In this document: piece after piece, positions 31,035 to 41,025 of the stretch | How the letters are laid out: each line of letters opens with the position of its first letter | Position numbering within the stretch: position 1 is the stretch's first letter | Assembly: GCA_013076295.1 (NCBI GenBank) | Contig: RQOL01000455.1 | Location: 60,490 to 124,489 of the forward strand | DNA length: 64,000 nucleotides | Source: Sanderia malayensis | Taxonomy: Eukaryota; Cnidaria; Scyphozoa; Semaeostomeae; Pelagiidae | Reading direction: 5' to 3' | Position numbers and translations under genes: made by a program | Notes under the pieces: model-generated | What the model was told of the DNA's origin: nothing | Databases searched by the model: none | The model's input: only the letters and a program-made list of their open reading frames with translations

Positions 31035-31610
31035 CCTCAAAACCATGAGATGAAACGGCGAACCGTGTAATCAAAAAGGCTTTTTTGTTTGTACATTATT
31101 TGTGCTAAATTTCAAATGGAAAGTGCCAATTATTAATTAGACCAAGGTTATCTATTTTTGGTTTTGTTTTTTTAAAGTTCCTTTGAATTATTCCATTAAT
31201 TATTCTGCTAATTGTACTATCACGAAAAAACTACAGTTTTTGGTGGCGAAAATTCCAAATTCGCGTGGCAAACTCCATTTTCGAACCACGTATTCGCTGT
31301 TCACGAGACCCGTGTCGCCTTTTGCTGCAAGTTGATTGCCTCTTTTGCGACTTCACGAGAACAGTTGCGATGCTTAGGCCTAATGTAAACAAGCCCAAAG
31401 TTTTAATCAACAAATTATGATAAGGGATTATCAGGCGAGCGAAGCGAGCCAAGCTTTTGTAAAAGGAGTAGGCAGAGGCATGAGCGTAAGCGAATGCAGC
31501 GCACGAAGTCAATGCTTTTTGATAATGGATAGACAGGCGAGCGCAGCGAGCTAACACATTGTACATGGGGTTGAAAGGGGCATGAGCGTAAGCGAATACA
31601 CATACGCAAG
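31035..31610 (+). repeat. Insert module copy 8 (long form)
   Basis: Long form nearly identical to copy 7. Last complete insert before the array inversion at about 34,428. Confidence 0.93.
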
Positions 31611-34428
31611 CAAATACACATGCATTTGCTTCTTTTCAGTGATATTAACATTACTGCACACTAATTGCACTTGAAGCCAAGTTATTACAGCTGAAACTAA
31701 GTAAAATACACATGCATTTGCTAGTTTTCAGTGATATTAACATTACTGCACACTAATTGCCCATGAATCCACGTTATTACAGTTGAAACTAAGTAAAATA
31801 CATATGCATTTGCTTGTTTTCAGTAATGTTAACATTACTGCACAATAATTGCACTTGAATCCACGTTATTACATTTGAAAGTAAGTAAAATACACATGCA
31901 ATTGCTTGTTTTCAGTGATATTCACGTTTATTCACACTATATGCACATCAATTTACTTTTTTACAGTTGAAACTAATTAAAATACACATGCATATGCTTG
32001 TTTTCAGTAATATTAACATTCAATCACATTAATTGCATAGTAATTTACGTTTTCACAGTTGAAACTAAGTAAAATACACATGCATTTGCTTGCTGTCAGT
32101 GACATAAGCATTCATTCACACTAAGTACACATGAATTTACGTTTTTATAATTGAATCTAGGTAAATTACACATGCATTTGCTTGCTTTCAGTGATTTTAA
32201 GATTCATTCACACTAATTGCACATGAAGCCACGTTATTACAGCTGAAACGAAGTAAAATACACATGCATTGGCTTGTTTTCAGTGATATTAACATTCCTT
32301 CACACTAAGTACACATCAATTTACTGTTTCACAGTTAAAACTAAGTAAAATACACATGCATTTGCTTGTTTTCAATGACATTCATATTCATTCACATTAA
32401 CTGCACCTTAAGTTACGTTTTTACGGTTGAAACTAAGTAAATTACACATGCATTTGCTTGTTTTCAGAGATCTTAACTTTCATTAACCTTAATTGCAAAT
32501 GAAGCCGTGTTTTTACAGCTGAAACTAAGTAAAATACAAATGCATTTGCTTGTTTTCAGTGATATTAACATTTATTCACACTACTTACACATGAAAGTAC
32601 GTTTTACGTCTGAAACTAAGTAAAATACACATGCTATTCCTTGTTTTCAGTGATATTAACGTTTATTCACACTATATGCACATCAATTTACTTTTTTACA
32701 GTTAAAACTAATTAAAATACACATGCATTTGCTTGTTTTCAGTGATATTAACATTACTGCACACTAATTGCACTTGAATGCACGTTATTAAAGCTAAAAC
32801 TAAGTAAAATACACACGCATTTGCTTGTTTTCAGTATTAACAATACTGCACACTAATTGCACATGAATCCACGTTATTACAGCTGAAACTAAGTAAAATA
32901 AACATACATTTGCTTGTTTTCAGTGATACTAACATTACTGCACACTAATTGCACTTGAAGCCAAGTTATTACAACTGAAACTAAGTAAAATACACATGCA
33001 TTTGCTAGTTTTCAGCGATATTAACATTACTGCACACTAATTGCCCATGAATCCACGTTATTACAGTTGAAACTAAGTAAAATACATATGCATTTGCTTG
33101 TTTTCAGTAATATTAACATTACTGCACAATAATTGCACATGAATCCACGTTATTACATTTGAAAGTAAGTAAAATACACATGCAATTGCTTGTTTTCAGC
33201 GATATTAACGTTTATTCACACTATATGCACATCAATTTACTTTTTTACAGTTGAAACTAATTAAAATACCCATGCATATGCTTGTTTTCAATGATATTAA
33301 CATTCAATCACATTAATTGCATAGTAATTTACGTTTTCACAGTTGAAACTAAGTAAAATACACATGCATTTGCTTGTTGTAAGTGACATTAGCATTCATT
33401 CACACTAAGTACACATGAATTTACGTTTTTATAATTGAATCTAGGTAAATTACACATGCATTTGCTTGCTTTCAGTGATATTAACATTCAATCACATTAA
33501 TTCATATTAATTTACGTTTTTACGGTTGAAACTAAGTAAATTACAAATGCATTTGCTTGTTTTCAGTGGTATTAACATTACTGCACACTATTTGCACATG
33601 AATCCACGTTATTACAGCTGAAACTAAGTAAAATACACATGCATTTGCTTGTTTTCAGTGATATTAACATTACTGCTCACTAATTGCACATGGATCCACA
33701 TTATTACGGTTGGAACTAAGTAAAATGCATATGCATTTACTTGTTTCCAGTGATATTAACATTCCTTCACACTAAGTACACATCAATTTACTGTTTCACA
33801 GTTGAAACTAAGTAAAATACACATGCATTTGCTTGTTTTCAGTGACATTCACATTCATTCACATTAACTGCACATCAAGTTACGTTTTTACGGTTGAAAC
33901 TAAGTAAATTACACATGCATTTGCTTGTTTTCAGTGATCTTAACTCTCATTAACCTTAACTGCAAATGAAGCCGTGTTTTTACAGCTGAAACTAAGTAAA
34001 ATACAAATGCATTTGCTTGTTTTCAGTGATATTAACATTTATTCACACTACTTACACATGAAACTACGTTTTTACGTCTGAAACTAAGTAAAATACACAT
34101 GCTATTCCTTGTTTTCAGTGATATTAACGTTTAATCACACTATATGCACATCAATTTACTTTTTTACAGTTGAAACTAATTAAAATACACATGCATTTGC
34201 TTGTTTTCAGTGATATTAACATTCAATCGCATTAATTGCATATTAATTTACGTTTTCATAGTTGAAACTAAGCAAAATACACATGCATTTCCTTGTTTTT
34301 AGTGATATTAACATTACTGCACACTAATTGCACTTGAATGCACGTTATTACAGCTAAAACTAAGTAAAATACACACGCATTTGCTTGTTTTCAGTATTAA
34401 CAATACTGCACACTAATTGCACATGAAT

Positions 34429-34957
34429 AAGTAATGTTCTTGGCTTCAAGTGCAATTAGTGTGCAGTAATGTTAATATCACTGAAAACAAGCAAATGCAT
34501 GTGTATTTTATTTAGTTTCAGCTGTAATAACGTGGATTCATGTGCAAATAGTGTGCAGTAATGTTAATATCACTGAAAAGAAGCAAATGTATGTGTATTT
34601 TACTTACTTTCAGCTGTAATAACGTGGATTCATGTGCAATTAGTGTGCAGTATTGTTAATACTGAAAACAAGCAAATGCGTGTGTATTTTACTTAGTTTT
34701 AGCTGTAATAACGTGCATTTAGGTGCAATTAGTGTGCAGTAATGTTAATATCACTAAAAACAAGCAAATGCATGTGTATTTTGCTTAGTTTCAACTATGA
34801 AAACGTAAATTAATATGCAATTAATGTGATTGAATGTTAATATCACTGAAAACAAGCAAATGCATGTGTATTTTAATTAGTTTCAACTGTAAAAAAGTAA
34901 ATTGATGTGCATATAGTGTGAATAAACGTTAATATCACTACAAGGAAAAGCATGTGT
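34429..34957 (-). repeat. Inverted continuation of the satellite
   Basis: Immediately after a truncated plus-strand monomer (CACATGAAT), the sequence reads as the reverse complement of the same monomer: CTTGGCTTCAAGTGCAATTAGTG, then AGTGCAGTAATGTTAATATCACTG and so on. About five and a half inverted monomers follow, ending near AAGGAAAAGCATGTGTA. The order of variants mirrors those upstream near 34,100-34,420, so the junction is an imperfect large palindrome. Confidence 0.93.
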
Positions 34958-35262
34958 AAAGTACCAAGGGACAAACTCTACAAGAGCAGATCTATTGAGT
35001 ATCACCATTGAAGAAGATGTCAATTCCAAGACTCCGACTTTTGTCCTGCCTGATATTAGCAAGACTAATGGACAACGTCAAGAAAACAATCAAGTCAATT
35101 GTCAACATCAGCAATACTTACTATTGGTCCTATTCAATAACAGCAAACTATTGGATAAAGGGTACAGAGAAGGATTGGAAGGCTTTCGTGAACAATTGAG
35201 TTCAAGAAACCAGGCACCTGTCACACACAGAACAATGGTCGCATTTTCCAGGAAGCAACTCT
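34958..35262. other. Unassigned sequence between satellite and LINE remnant
   Basis: Contains two overlapping short open frames (34,995-35,264 and 35,008-35,199) with no motif I recognise. By position it should be the upstream part of the degraded LINE, but the protein similarity is not visible to me. Confidence 0.4.
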
Positions 35263-35935
35263 GACATGATATACCAGGACTTTGCTAAGGCATTTGATAA
35301 GGTGTATATTATCAAATGATCACTGTATATTATCAAAAAAACCACGCTAACTTGGAATAAGTGGTAAAGTAGGCCAGTGGATATATGGATTCCTCTCAGG
35401 ACGAACACAAATAGCACACTGTCATCCCTAATCAGAGTGACCAGTAGTGTCCCAAAGGGAACCGTCCTTAGTCCTATTGTATTCCTTGTATTGATAGTGG
35501 AGATTAGCAAGGACGTTGATAGAAACACAATTGTTTCACCATTTGCACATGACACAATAGTGACAAGAACAACTAAAGATGAGAATGATGCAAACCAATT
35601 ACAAACGGATCTAGAAGATATATACAAGTGGCGAAGAGAAAACAATATGGAATTCAATGTTGGGAAATTTGAGCTCATACGATATGGTAAAAATGACAAT
35701 ATCAGAAACAACACAACTTCCAAGAACTCATTAGACAACGAAATCACTTAGAAAGTCAACACAAAAGGCCTAGGAATCATCATCAGTAATAGTGCCATTT
35801 TTGATGATCACTTTTGATGATCATGTCCTCTCTCGCTCAGTTGTATTTCAATTCCTTTCCAATACAAAAGATGCTCAAATGTTAGTAGTGGGCTCATATT
35901 GTATTGTTTGGCCTGCTCTGCAACAAAGTGCATGA
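35263..35935 (+). pseudogene. Non-LTR retrotransposon reverse transcriptase fragment, degraded
   Basis: Reverse-transcriptase motifs of the CR1/L2/Jockey type appear in order but in different frames. First is DMIYQDFAKAFDKV (35,263 onward), then GKVGQWIYGFLSGRTQ in a shifted frame near 35,360-35,410. VPKGTVLSPIVFL follows, then the active-site box as FAHDT (35,542-35,556), DLEDIYKWRRENNMEFNVGKFE, and GLGIII around 35,770. Family members normally carry A-D-D in the active-site box, so the first catalytic Asp codon is His here (CAT at 35,548-35,550). Stops and frameshifts near 35,317 and 35,380-35,430, and loss of the endonuclease and 3' end, make it a dead fragment. It may extend to about 35,935, where the frame still resembles the thumb region. 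The exact clade is not resolvable by eye. Confidence 0.85.
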
Positions 35936-36144
35936 TTGACATTATGGAAGATTCATTGCTTCACTTCATTCAATGATTAGCATGAAGATAATACACGATT
36001 GTCCTGAGTGTTCTCCATTGTGCATCATTTGCATACAACCATTCCAAATAGATCATTCCGGTTTCAGTGTCCATGCACTTTTCTAAAGAACGTCAACAAT
36101 ATTTTTTGTACCATTACCGTTAAATTCCAGTAAAAGTTGGTATT

Positions 36145-37540
36145 TTAGCTGCCAGATAACTTCTGACACGAGCAAAATGTATGAGTATCTATGCTGCCAA
36201 TATTTATTATATCTTTTGAAGATACATATATTCTTAGTACTGATTTAGTAGACGTTAGCCGTGGGGTGATAGCTGCAATTACCCCCATACAATGAAAAGT
36301 GTTAAGGCCATCAATTGTTTGGACATTGTTGTCAAGGCTATTTCCTATATGTTGAATTAATGAGTCATTATCAATTCCTTCAATCTCCTGATAATAAGCT
36401 GCACTTTCTTCAAACTTCTGAACCTCGGAGTAAGATGAGCAAAATCCGTAATTGTGCAAGGAGTCAATTAAAAAGCTTGACCCCGATTGCCTATACATGT
36501 GTACTCCCAATCCAATTTAAAGAGGTGCAATGGTTGCTGTTGGCCAAACCTCTTGCATAATTGCTTCACGAATAGAAACAATGCGCATATTACTTCCTTT
36601 AGTAACAAACATTTTCTCTAGCAGTAGTTGCAACGATGGAAAGAGGAACTCTTTGGAATGTGTAAGTGACTCAATATCTTCAGTTGATGCATTTGTTGTC
36701 CTGGAGCAATAGTACTCCTTAATTTCATTTTTAGGAGAATTGCAAGCAGTTTCAATGATGGCAATTCTTTCCAATTCCAAGTCGTCGGGATTTGTAGCTT
36801 CTATAGATTTCATGTGGAAGATTTCTAGTTTTTTATTTGAAATTCACAACGTTTTCACAACAACAATCTCTGTAAACACAATTTCATCCTTAAACTGTTC
36901 TGTTAATCAGGCTTTCATCCATTTTGAAGTATATGCTTCACTTGTGGAATGCTTCACTTGTGGAAGATTTTGTTGCATGATCAATATAAGGTCACTAATA
37001 GTAACTTGTTCATCATCATTCTTGCGCAAATATCTACAAACAACATCGAAAGCTGATTCATGATCTAGATCTGAAGGCTGCCCTCGTTTTGTCCCTGATG
37101 TTGACTGTCTCTTACCTTCATATGTTTGGGGGATATCCTTTCCAGTACCGAAATTTTTACTAAAACTTGATGGTATACTGCATCATTTGAATGCAAATCA
37201 ATCATCATTCATAAGCTATATGACCCTTAACAAAAGCTGCCCAGGAATCATTACGTTGCTCACAAATTTTGAGGATGCTAATATCGAGTTAAGGGTCTTT
37301 GCACATTACTTGGTAGGCTTTCTTATCTCGTTTAACCTTTTCGAAAACAGGATATTTACTGAATAAACAATTTAATCTGAAATCAAATTCATGATCTGTT
37401 CTTAACCTGTGCTTCATTGGGCTACCAGCATAAGAAGTGGATTCCTTCTTTTTGTTAGATGACTTTATATTCTTCTTGTTTATGTATGATTTGTGTCTCT
37501 GCACGATTTGTGTACCTTTTCGCCAGCTGTGACAACAAGT
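36145..37540 (-). pseudogene. Degraded ORF of a recurrent cnidarian-type repetitive protein family
   Basis: Reading the minus strand from about 37,504 down, one broken frame can be followed. It starts with a basic segment and RLRTDHEFDFRLNCLF, then NDSWAAFVKG near 37,240 and a stop-rich stretch to about 37,140. Next come SAFDVVCRYLRKNDDEQVTI near 37,060, FKDEIVFTEI near 36,880, SLQLLLEKMF, SIREAIMQE, and IGLGVHMYRQSGSSFLID. The final blocks are HNYGFCSSYSEVQKFEESAA and DNNVQTIDGLNTFHCMGVIA. From memory this block order is typical of multicopy uncharacterised ORFs in coral, anemone and Hydra genomes; I cannot name a function. An in-frame TAA at 36,519-36,517 separates the last two open pieces (36,813-36,517 and 36,516-36,145) where family members, as I recall, have Gln. 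Further stops lie near 37,280, 37,220, 36,915 and 36,830. Confidence 0.7.
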
Positions 37541-38247
37541 TCACCTTATTACCCAGCAATATGTAATTGCTCTAAAGTACCTCCAACAAGACTTGCATTC
37601 CATTAATTGATTGTGATCCAATAACATGCCTTTGATAAAGCTATAAGGTATGCAAGTTTCAACAATTACTCTTTTTCATTTCCGTGAACTTAGCAATATT
37701 TGTTTGAAATGTCTTGAAGATTACAAGCTTTTTTCAATCGCACCTAGATGAAGGCATGACCCTGGGTTTTGAAAGTCAAGTGCACAGTAGCAACAATGAA
37801 TAAGAGGTTTTGAAGTGGTACAGTGTAATATTAGCGGGGTGTAAAAGCTTAAAGGGGGGTTAAAAGCATTAAGGGGGGCAGGGGATAGGTAATTGTACAC
37901 ATTTATGACATGCAATGCTTGTTCTTGTAGGTGGTTCAGGAATAAAGCCATACAGAGGAGATCAATAAAAAATGCAGCTGTTCTGTGCCCAGTCGAGAGA
38001 CCAGTGCCTGTAAACATTAGCATTAACCAAACTAGAGTGAAAATATGGCCTTTCTAACATAGTAAATTCTGCCAAGGGTTTCCACCCAGTTTTCTGCTGC
38101 TCGAGTTGACACATTGCAGTGAAACCAAGAGCACCGCTGTGTACATTCCATTTTTATTGAACTCTTGTGATGTATAGGTAACCACTTTTCATGTATATAA
38201 TATTATTTCTTATTTATGTTTCATTATTTGTGAAGTGGTGCTCGACT
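37541..38247. other. No recognisable gene; G-rich tract near 37,830-37,880
   Basis: Mostly AT-rich unassigned sequence. A strand-asymmetric stretch at 37,830-37,880 has repeated GGGG tracts (AGCGGGGTG, AAAGGGGGGTT, AAGGGGGGCAGGGG). A 100-codon minus frame at 37,721-38,023 has no motif or convincing composition. Confidence 0.5.
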
Positions 38248-39060
38248 GTGGTTGGCGCACTTTCTGCACTTCATTTGCTAACGCTCATGCCTCTGCCTAC
38301 TAATCTTACAACAGTTTGGCTTGCTGCGCTTGCCTGATAATCGCATATCATAATTTGTTGATCAAAACTTTGGCCTTGTTTACATTAGGCCTAAGCATGG
38401 CAAGCATGCTGAAGCAACAATTGTGGTCGCCTACTACAAAACTAAAGACTATTTCATCTCAAAATACAAAACAAAGCTATCACCTGTGTTTTAAATTGTT
38501 TCCTGCAACTCTCCGGGGGTCTTTCAAACAATTAGCAGCTCTTTACAAAGATAAATCAGGTCGTAAAACATTTTGAATTTGCATGATAACAAAAGACGCG
38601 TGAGTGTTTGCATGAAGTTGCTTTCAGGTGAGTGAATCAAATTGCAGCAAAAGGCAAAACAGGTCACGTGAAGAGCGAATACTTTGTTCGAAATTCGAGT
38701 TCATGAGGCGAATTTCAATGTTTCGGCGGGGTAAACCTATTTTTTTGTGATAGACAATTAAGCGAACTCCAACACAGAATTTCCTAACCTTTTAGTCGAA
38801 ACAGTAAGCTCTCATAAAGATAACTTATTGCTTCAGCTGACAAGGAACAGCTCACATAAAAATAGGGCAGATTAAGGCCCTATAACAACCGCTATGTATC
38901 CCTCTTTTGCCGTTTCGGCCGATTGATTTTCTGCGTGCCACCTATTGTTTTGGGTGCTCAGTCTATTGTTTCAGGTTGAATCTAATGTTTTCGGCAAGAT
39001 TAGAGTGTCATCATGTGATGAAGTAGAATATTAATATTCGATGTAATGCTTGTTTGTGCT
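38248..39060 (-). repeat. Left inverted arm: diverged copy of the satellite insert module
   Basis: Read on the minus strand, this matches the insert modules of the satellite and the arm at 46,305-46,720. Shared landmarks on the plus strand are GGTTGGCGCACTT (38,255), CTAACGCTCATGCCTCTGCC (38,279), TTGCTGCGCTTGCCTGATAA and ATCATAATTTGTTGATC. These are followed by TTGTTTACATTAGGCCTAAG, then TTGCAGCAAAAGGCAAAACAG (38,641), GAGCGAATACTTTGTTCGAA, TTTTTTTGTGATAGACAATT and GCCGTTTCGGCC (38,910). A segment of about 200 bp without counterpart in the modules interrupts it at about 38,402-38,610. Beyond the module, three CTATTGTTT/CTAATGTTT repeats lie at 38,941-38,990. Confidence 0.85.
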
Positions 39061-39755
39061 CCAACTATTGTAACTTAGAATGTAATACTGCTCTGCTATG
39101 TACACTGCTGCACTGCTATTGATGCATAGTTTAGAAAGTATGAGCTTTCATAGTAGTTCTTTGGGTAATTATATTCTAAGCATTGAATAGAAAACATTTC
39201 TAAATGCTGTGTGTATGTATGATGAAGTTCAACAGTAATGTGAAAAAAGTTTGCCAAGATCATTTCTGAATTTGTATCGTATATCTGCCAATGATATCTG
39301 CTGTATATCGACACAATATTGTATATGATAACATGTAACATTTATCTATTCTTAATTTATCTATTTATCTATACTCGTATTCTTAACGTACGTCTTCTCT
39401 TCATCCATGGTCAAGAAAAAGGTTACATTCATTCATTAAGTCCTCTAAAAAAATCGAATCACAGCTATGCATTTTACAGATGTGCTTTAACAAAAAAGCC
39501 CCTGCAAAAGGAGACATGGTGTTGGCTATAACGTTGCTGCGGATCAAGCATTAGAAAAATTTCAAATGTCAATGTCCTCTCTCATGTTGAAGAATGTTGC
39601 AATGGGTGATGGTGATGCACAAAACTACTATTTTCAATCAATCTCCTTCAGCAAACATGCTACCAAAGATAGACATTGATTTTGACTATGCCCCAATTTT
39701 TTGATTTAATATTGATATGCTTCAATAAAAGCCGAGCCTCCAAATTACCCTGGAT
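39061..39755. other. No recognisable feature
   Basis: AT-rich. TATCTAT-type short repeats lie at about 39,340-39,372. Short open frames have no motif. The last 200 bases may be the decayed 5' part of the OB-fold ORF that follows. Confidence 0.5.
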
Positions 39756-40406
39756 ATGATAAACAAGCAGCCATTGAACCAGCAAGTCAATGTCATAGCC
39801 ACGTGTACAATTTTTAACAGTGAACCCAAGGTTGTTAAGCTACTTGGAACTAATAACACAATTAAAGTAAAAGAAGATGGCATTTTGGAGGACAGCACAT
39901 CTTCCTGCAAGTTTCATATTTGCAAGCCATTGTTTGACAATCTAATTTCAGGGTAGACATACCTGCTGAAAGACTCTGCTGTCAAATGCATTAAAGGCAC
40001 ATTCCATCTTTGCATTACTGTTGACACAACATTTGAACAGCAAGAAGATAACGTCGCAGACATAAAAAGTACCTCATTGCTGCAGAACAAAAAGTGTGAG
40101 ATGCACTCTGATGAAACCGCCATGGTGAGGAAGCTCACAATTTACATTGCATCTCAAACTTGCAAGAAGAAGATCTTTGACACAAGCAGGAACAAGGTTA
40201 AATGCTTCAATAGGGCTGTTTCAGTAAACACTAACAAAGCCCATTTTCCGCGCATTCGCATAGTGCTGGTTGGCAAAATAACTCAAATAGTGACTGCAGC
40301 AACAGTGCAAGTTGCATTTTTACACTACAAAAATCCGTATTTCATTGCAAAACGAAGATACTCTAAAAAACTAAAGTGTAAGTCGTTGTCGGATACATTT
40401 TCTTGA
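39756..40406 (+). pseudogene. OB-fold/RPA-like single-strand DNA-binding ORF, one in-frame stop
   Basis: One reading frame runs 39,756-40,406 (217 codons) and is interrupted only by TAG at 39,954-39,956. The first part reads like an OB-fold strand pattern, with VNVIATCTIFNSEPKVV, then GILEDSTSSCKFHI and, after the stop, YLLKDSAVKCIKGTFHLCI. Cys-poor remnants of a zinc-ribbon-like segment (CKKKIF, KVKC) and FPRIRIVLVG follow. RPA70-like OB proteins with a C-terminal zinc ribbon show this order, and RPA-like ORFs are known cargo of some mobile elements. The assignment is by pattern only. It lies in the same orientation as the downstream P transposase and inside the candidate composite element. 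An alternative is an unrelated beta-rich ORF. Confidence 0.5.
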
Positions 40407-41025
40407 CCAAATGGCAAGTTAAATAACCGAGGAAATGGCCTGGCTGATATAGGATTTTGCGGCAAATATTTTCCTCTGATAAAGCCACCCGTGGCAAGTT
40501 GCTTTGTACCATTGGATTAACGAGAACTAAAGACCTATAAATAACTTGAGATATACAACTGGTAAATCCACTTTTCAATATATAAAAATGCATTGTCGAT
40601 ATTAGTTTAAATTTGATATAATTATGTTTGAATTTAAACATCCCACAGTCTGATCAAGCAAGTCTATCATCAGTGAGCATGTTAGGCCATAGGCCCCTAT
40701 CTTTTGAAATTGTTAAAAAAAGAATGTGACTATTTTTCCTTTGTGTCATAGATATTTGATCACTGGGAACCAGAAAATTGCACCCATGCACACTATTCAA
40801 CAGAAAGAAGAAAAGCCCAGATTGCTTTTTATAAGCAAAAGCCATTGCCTTTAGTCATAGACATAAGAGAAAACTGTGGTCTGGAAGATAACAATAAGCT
40901 ATTGTTCTAACTTATTGTACTCACAATTTTCGTACCCAGTCCTCCTGTGAGTGCATCAATACTTGAAAATCAATGCGAGAGTACCAGCATAGCTCACTGC
41001 TCACTGTGAGTCAAATGTTTTCAAG
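40407..41025. other. Upstream region of the P-like transposase
   Basis: No protein motif seen. This 619-bp interval should contain the transposase promoter, but I can point to no convincing TATA box or initiator. The minus frames here (40,363-40,641 and 40,654-40,845) look spurious. Confidence 0.4.

Larger units (their letters stand above)
1..34428 (+). repeat. Satellite array, ~92-bp monomer, >34 kb
   Basis: Head-to-tail copies of a monomer of about 91-93 bp fill this region (for example, monomer starts at 1, 93 and 184). Recurrent landmarks in each monomer are CACGTTATTACAG, TGAAACTAAGTAAAATACAC, ATGCATTTGCTTGTTTTCAG and TGATATTAACATTACTGCAC. Length arithmetic, after removing the eight insert modules, gives roughly 320 monomers; I did not count them individually. 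Several monomer subtypes recur in the same order (the ATTACTGCACACTAATTG, CATTCACACTAAGTAC, CTTTCATTAACCTTAA and GTTTATTCACACTATATG types), so the array has higher-order structure. It is AT-rich with no coding logic. The left edge is open, so total length is unknown. Confidence 0.97.

Noticed and set aside
2505..31651. Recurrent open frames of 68-139 codons in the insert modules, on both strands (for example 9,917-10,336 minus)
   Set aside because: They overlap each other on both strands, change length with single-base differences and consist of translated short repeats (GAGCGTAAGCG, GCGAAGCGAGC). No domain or codon signal supports a protein. They recur only because the module recurs.
1..34428. 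CRISPR-like array
   Set aside because: The repeat is a full 92-bp monomer without a constant repeat plus unique spacers. The context is a eukaryotic satellite with no cas genes.
38316..38576. 86-codon plus frame overlapping the left arm
   Set aside because: It begins inside the repeat arm (translated GCTGCGCTTGCC sequence) and ends in the unique segment. No domain.
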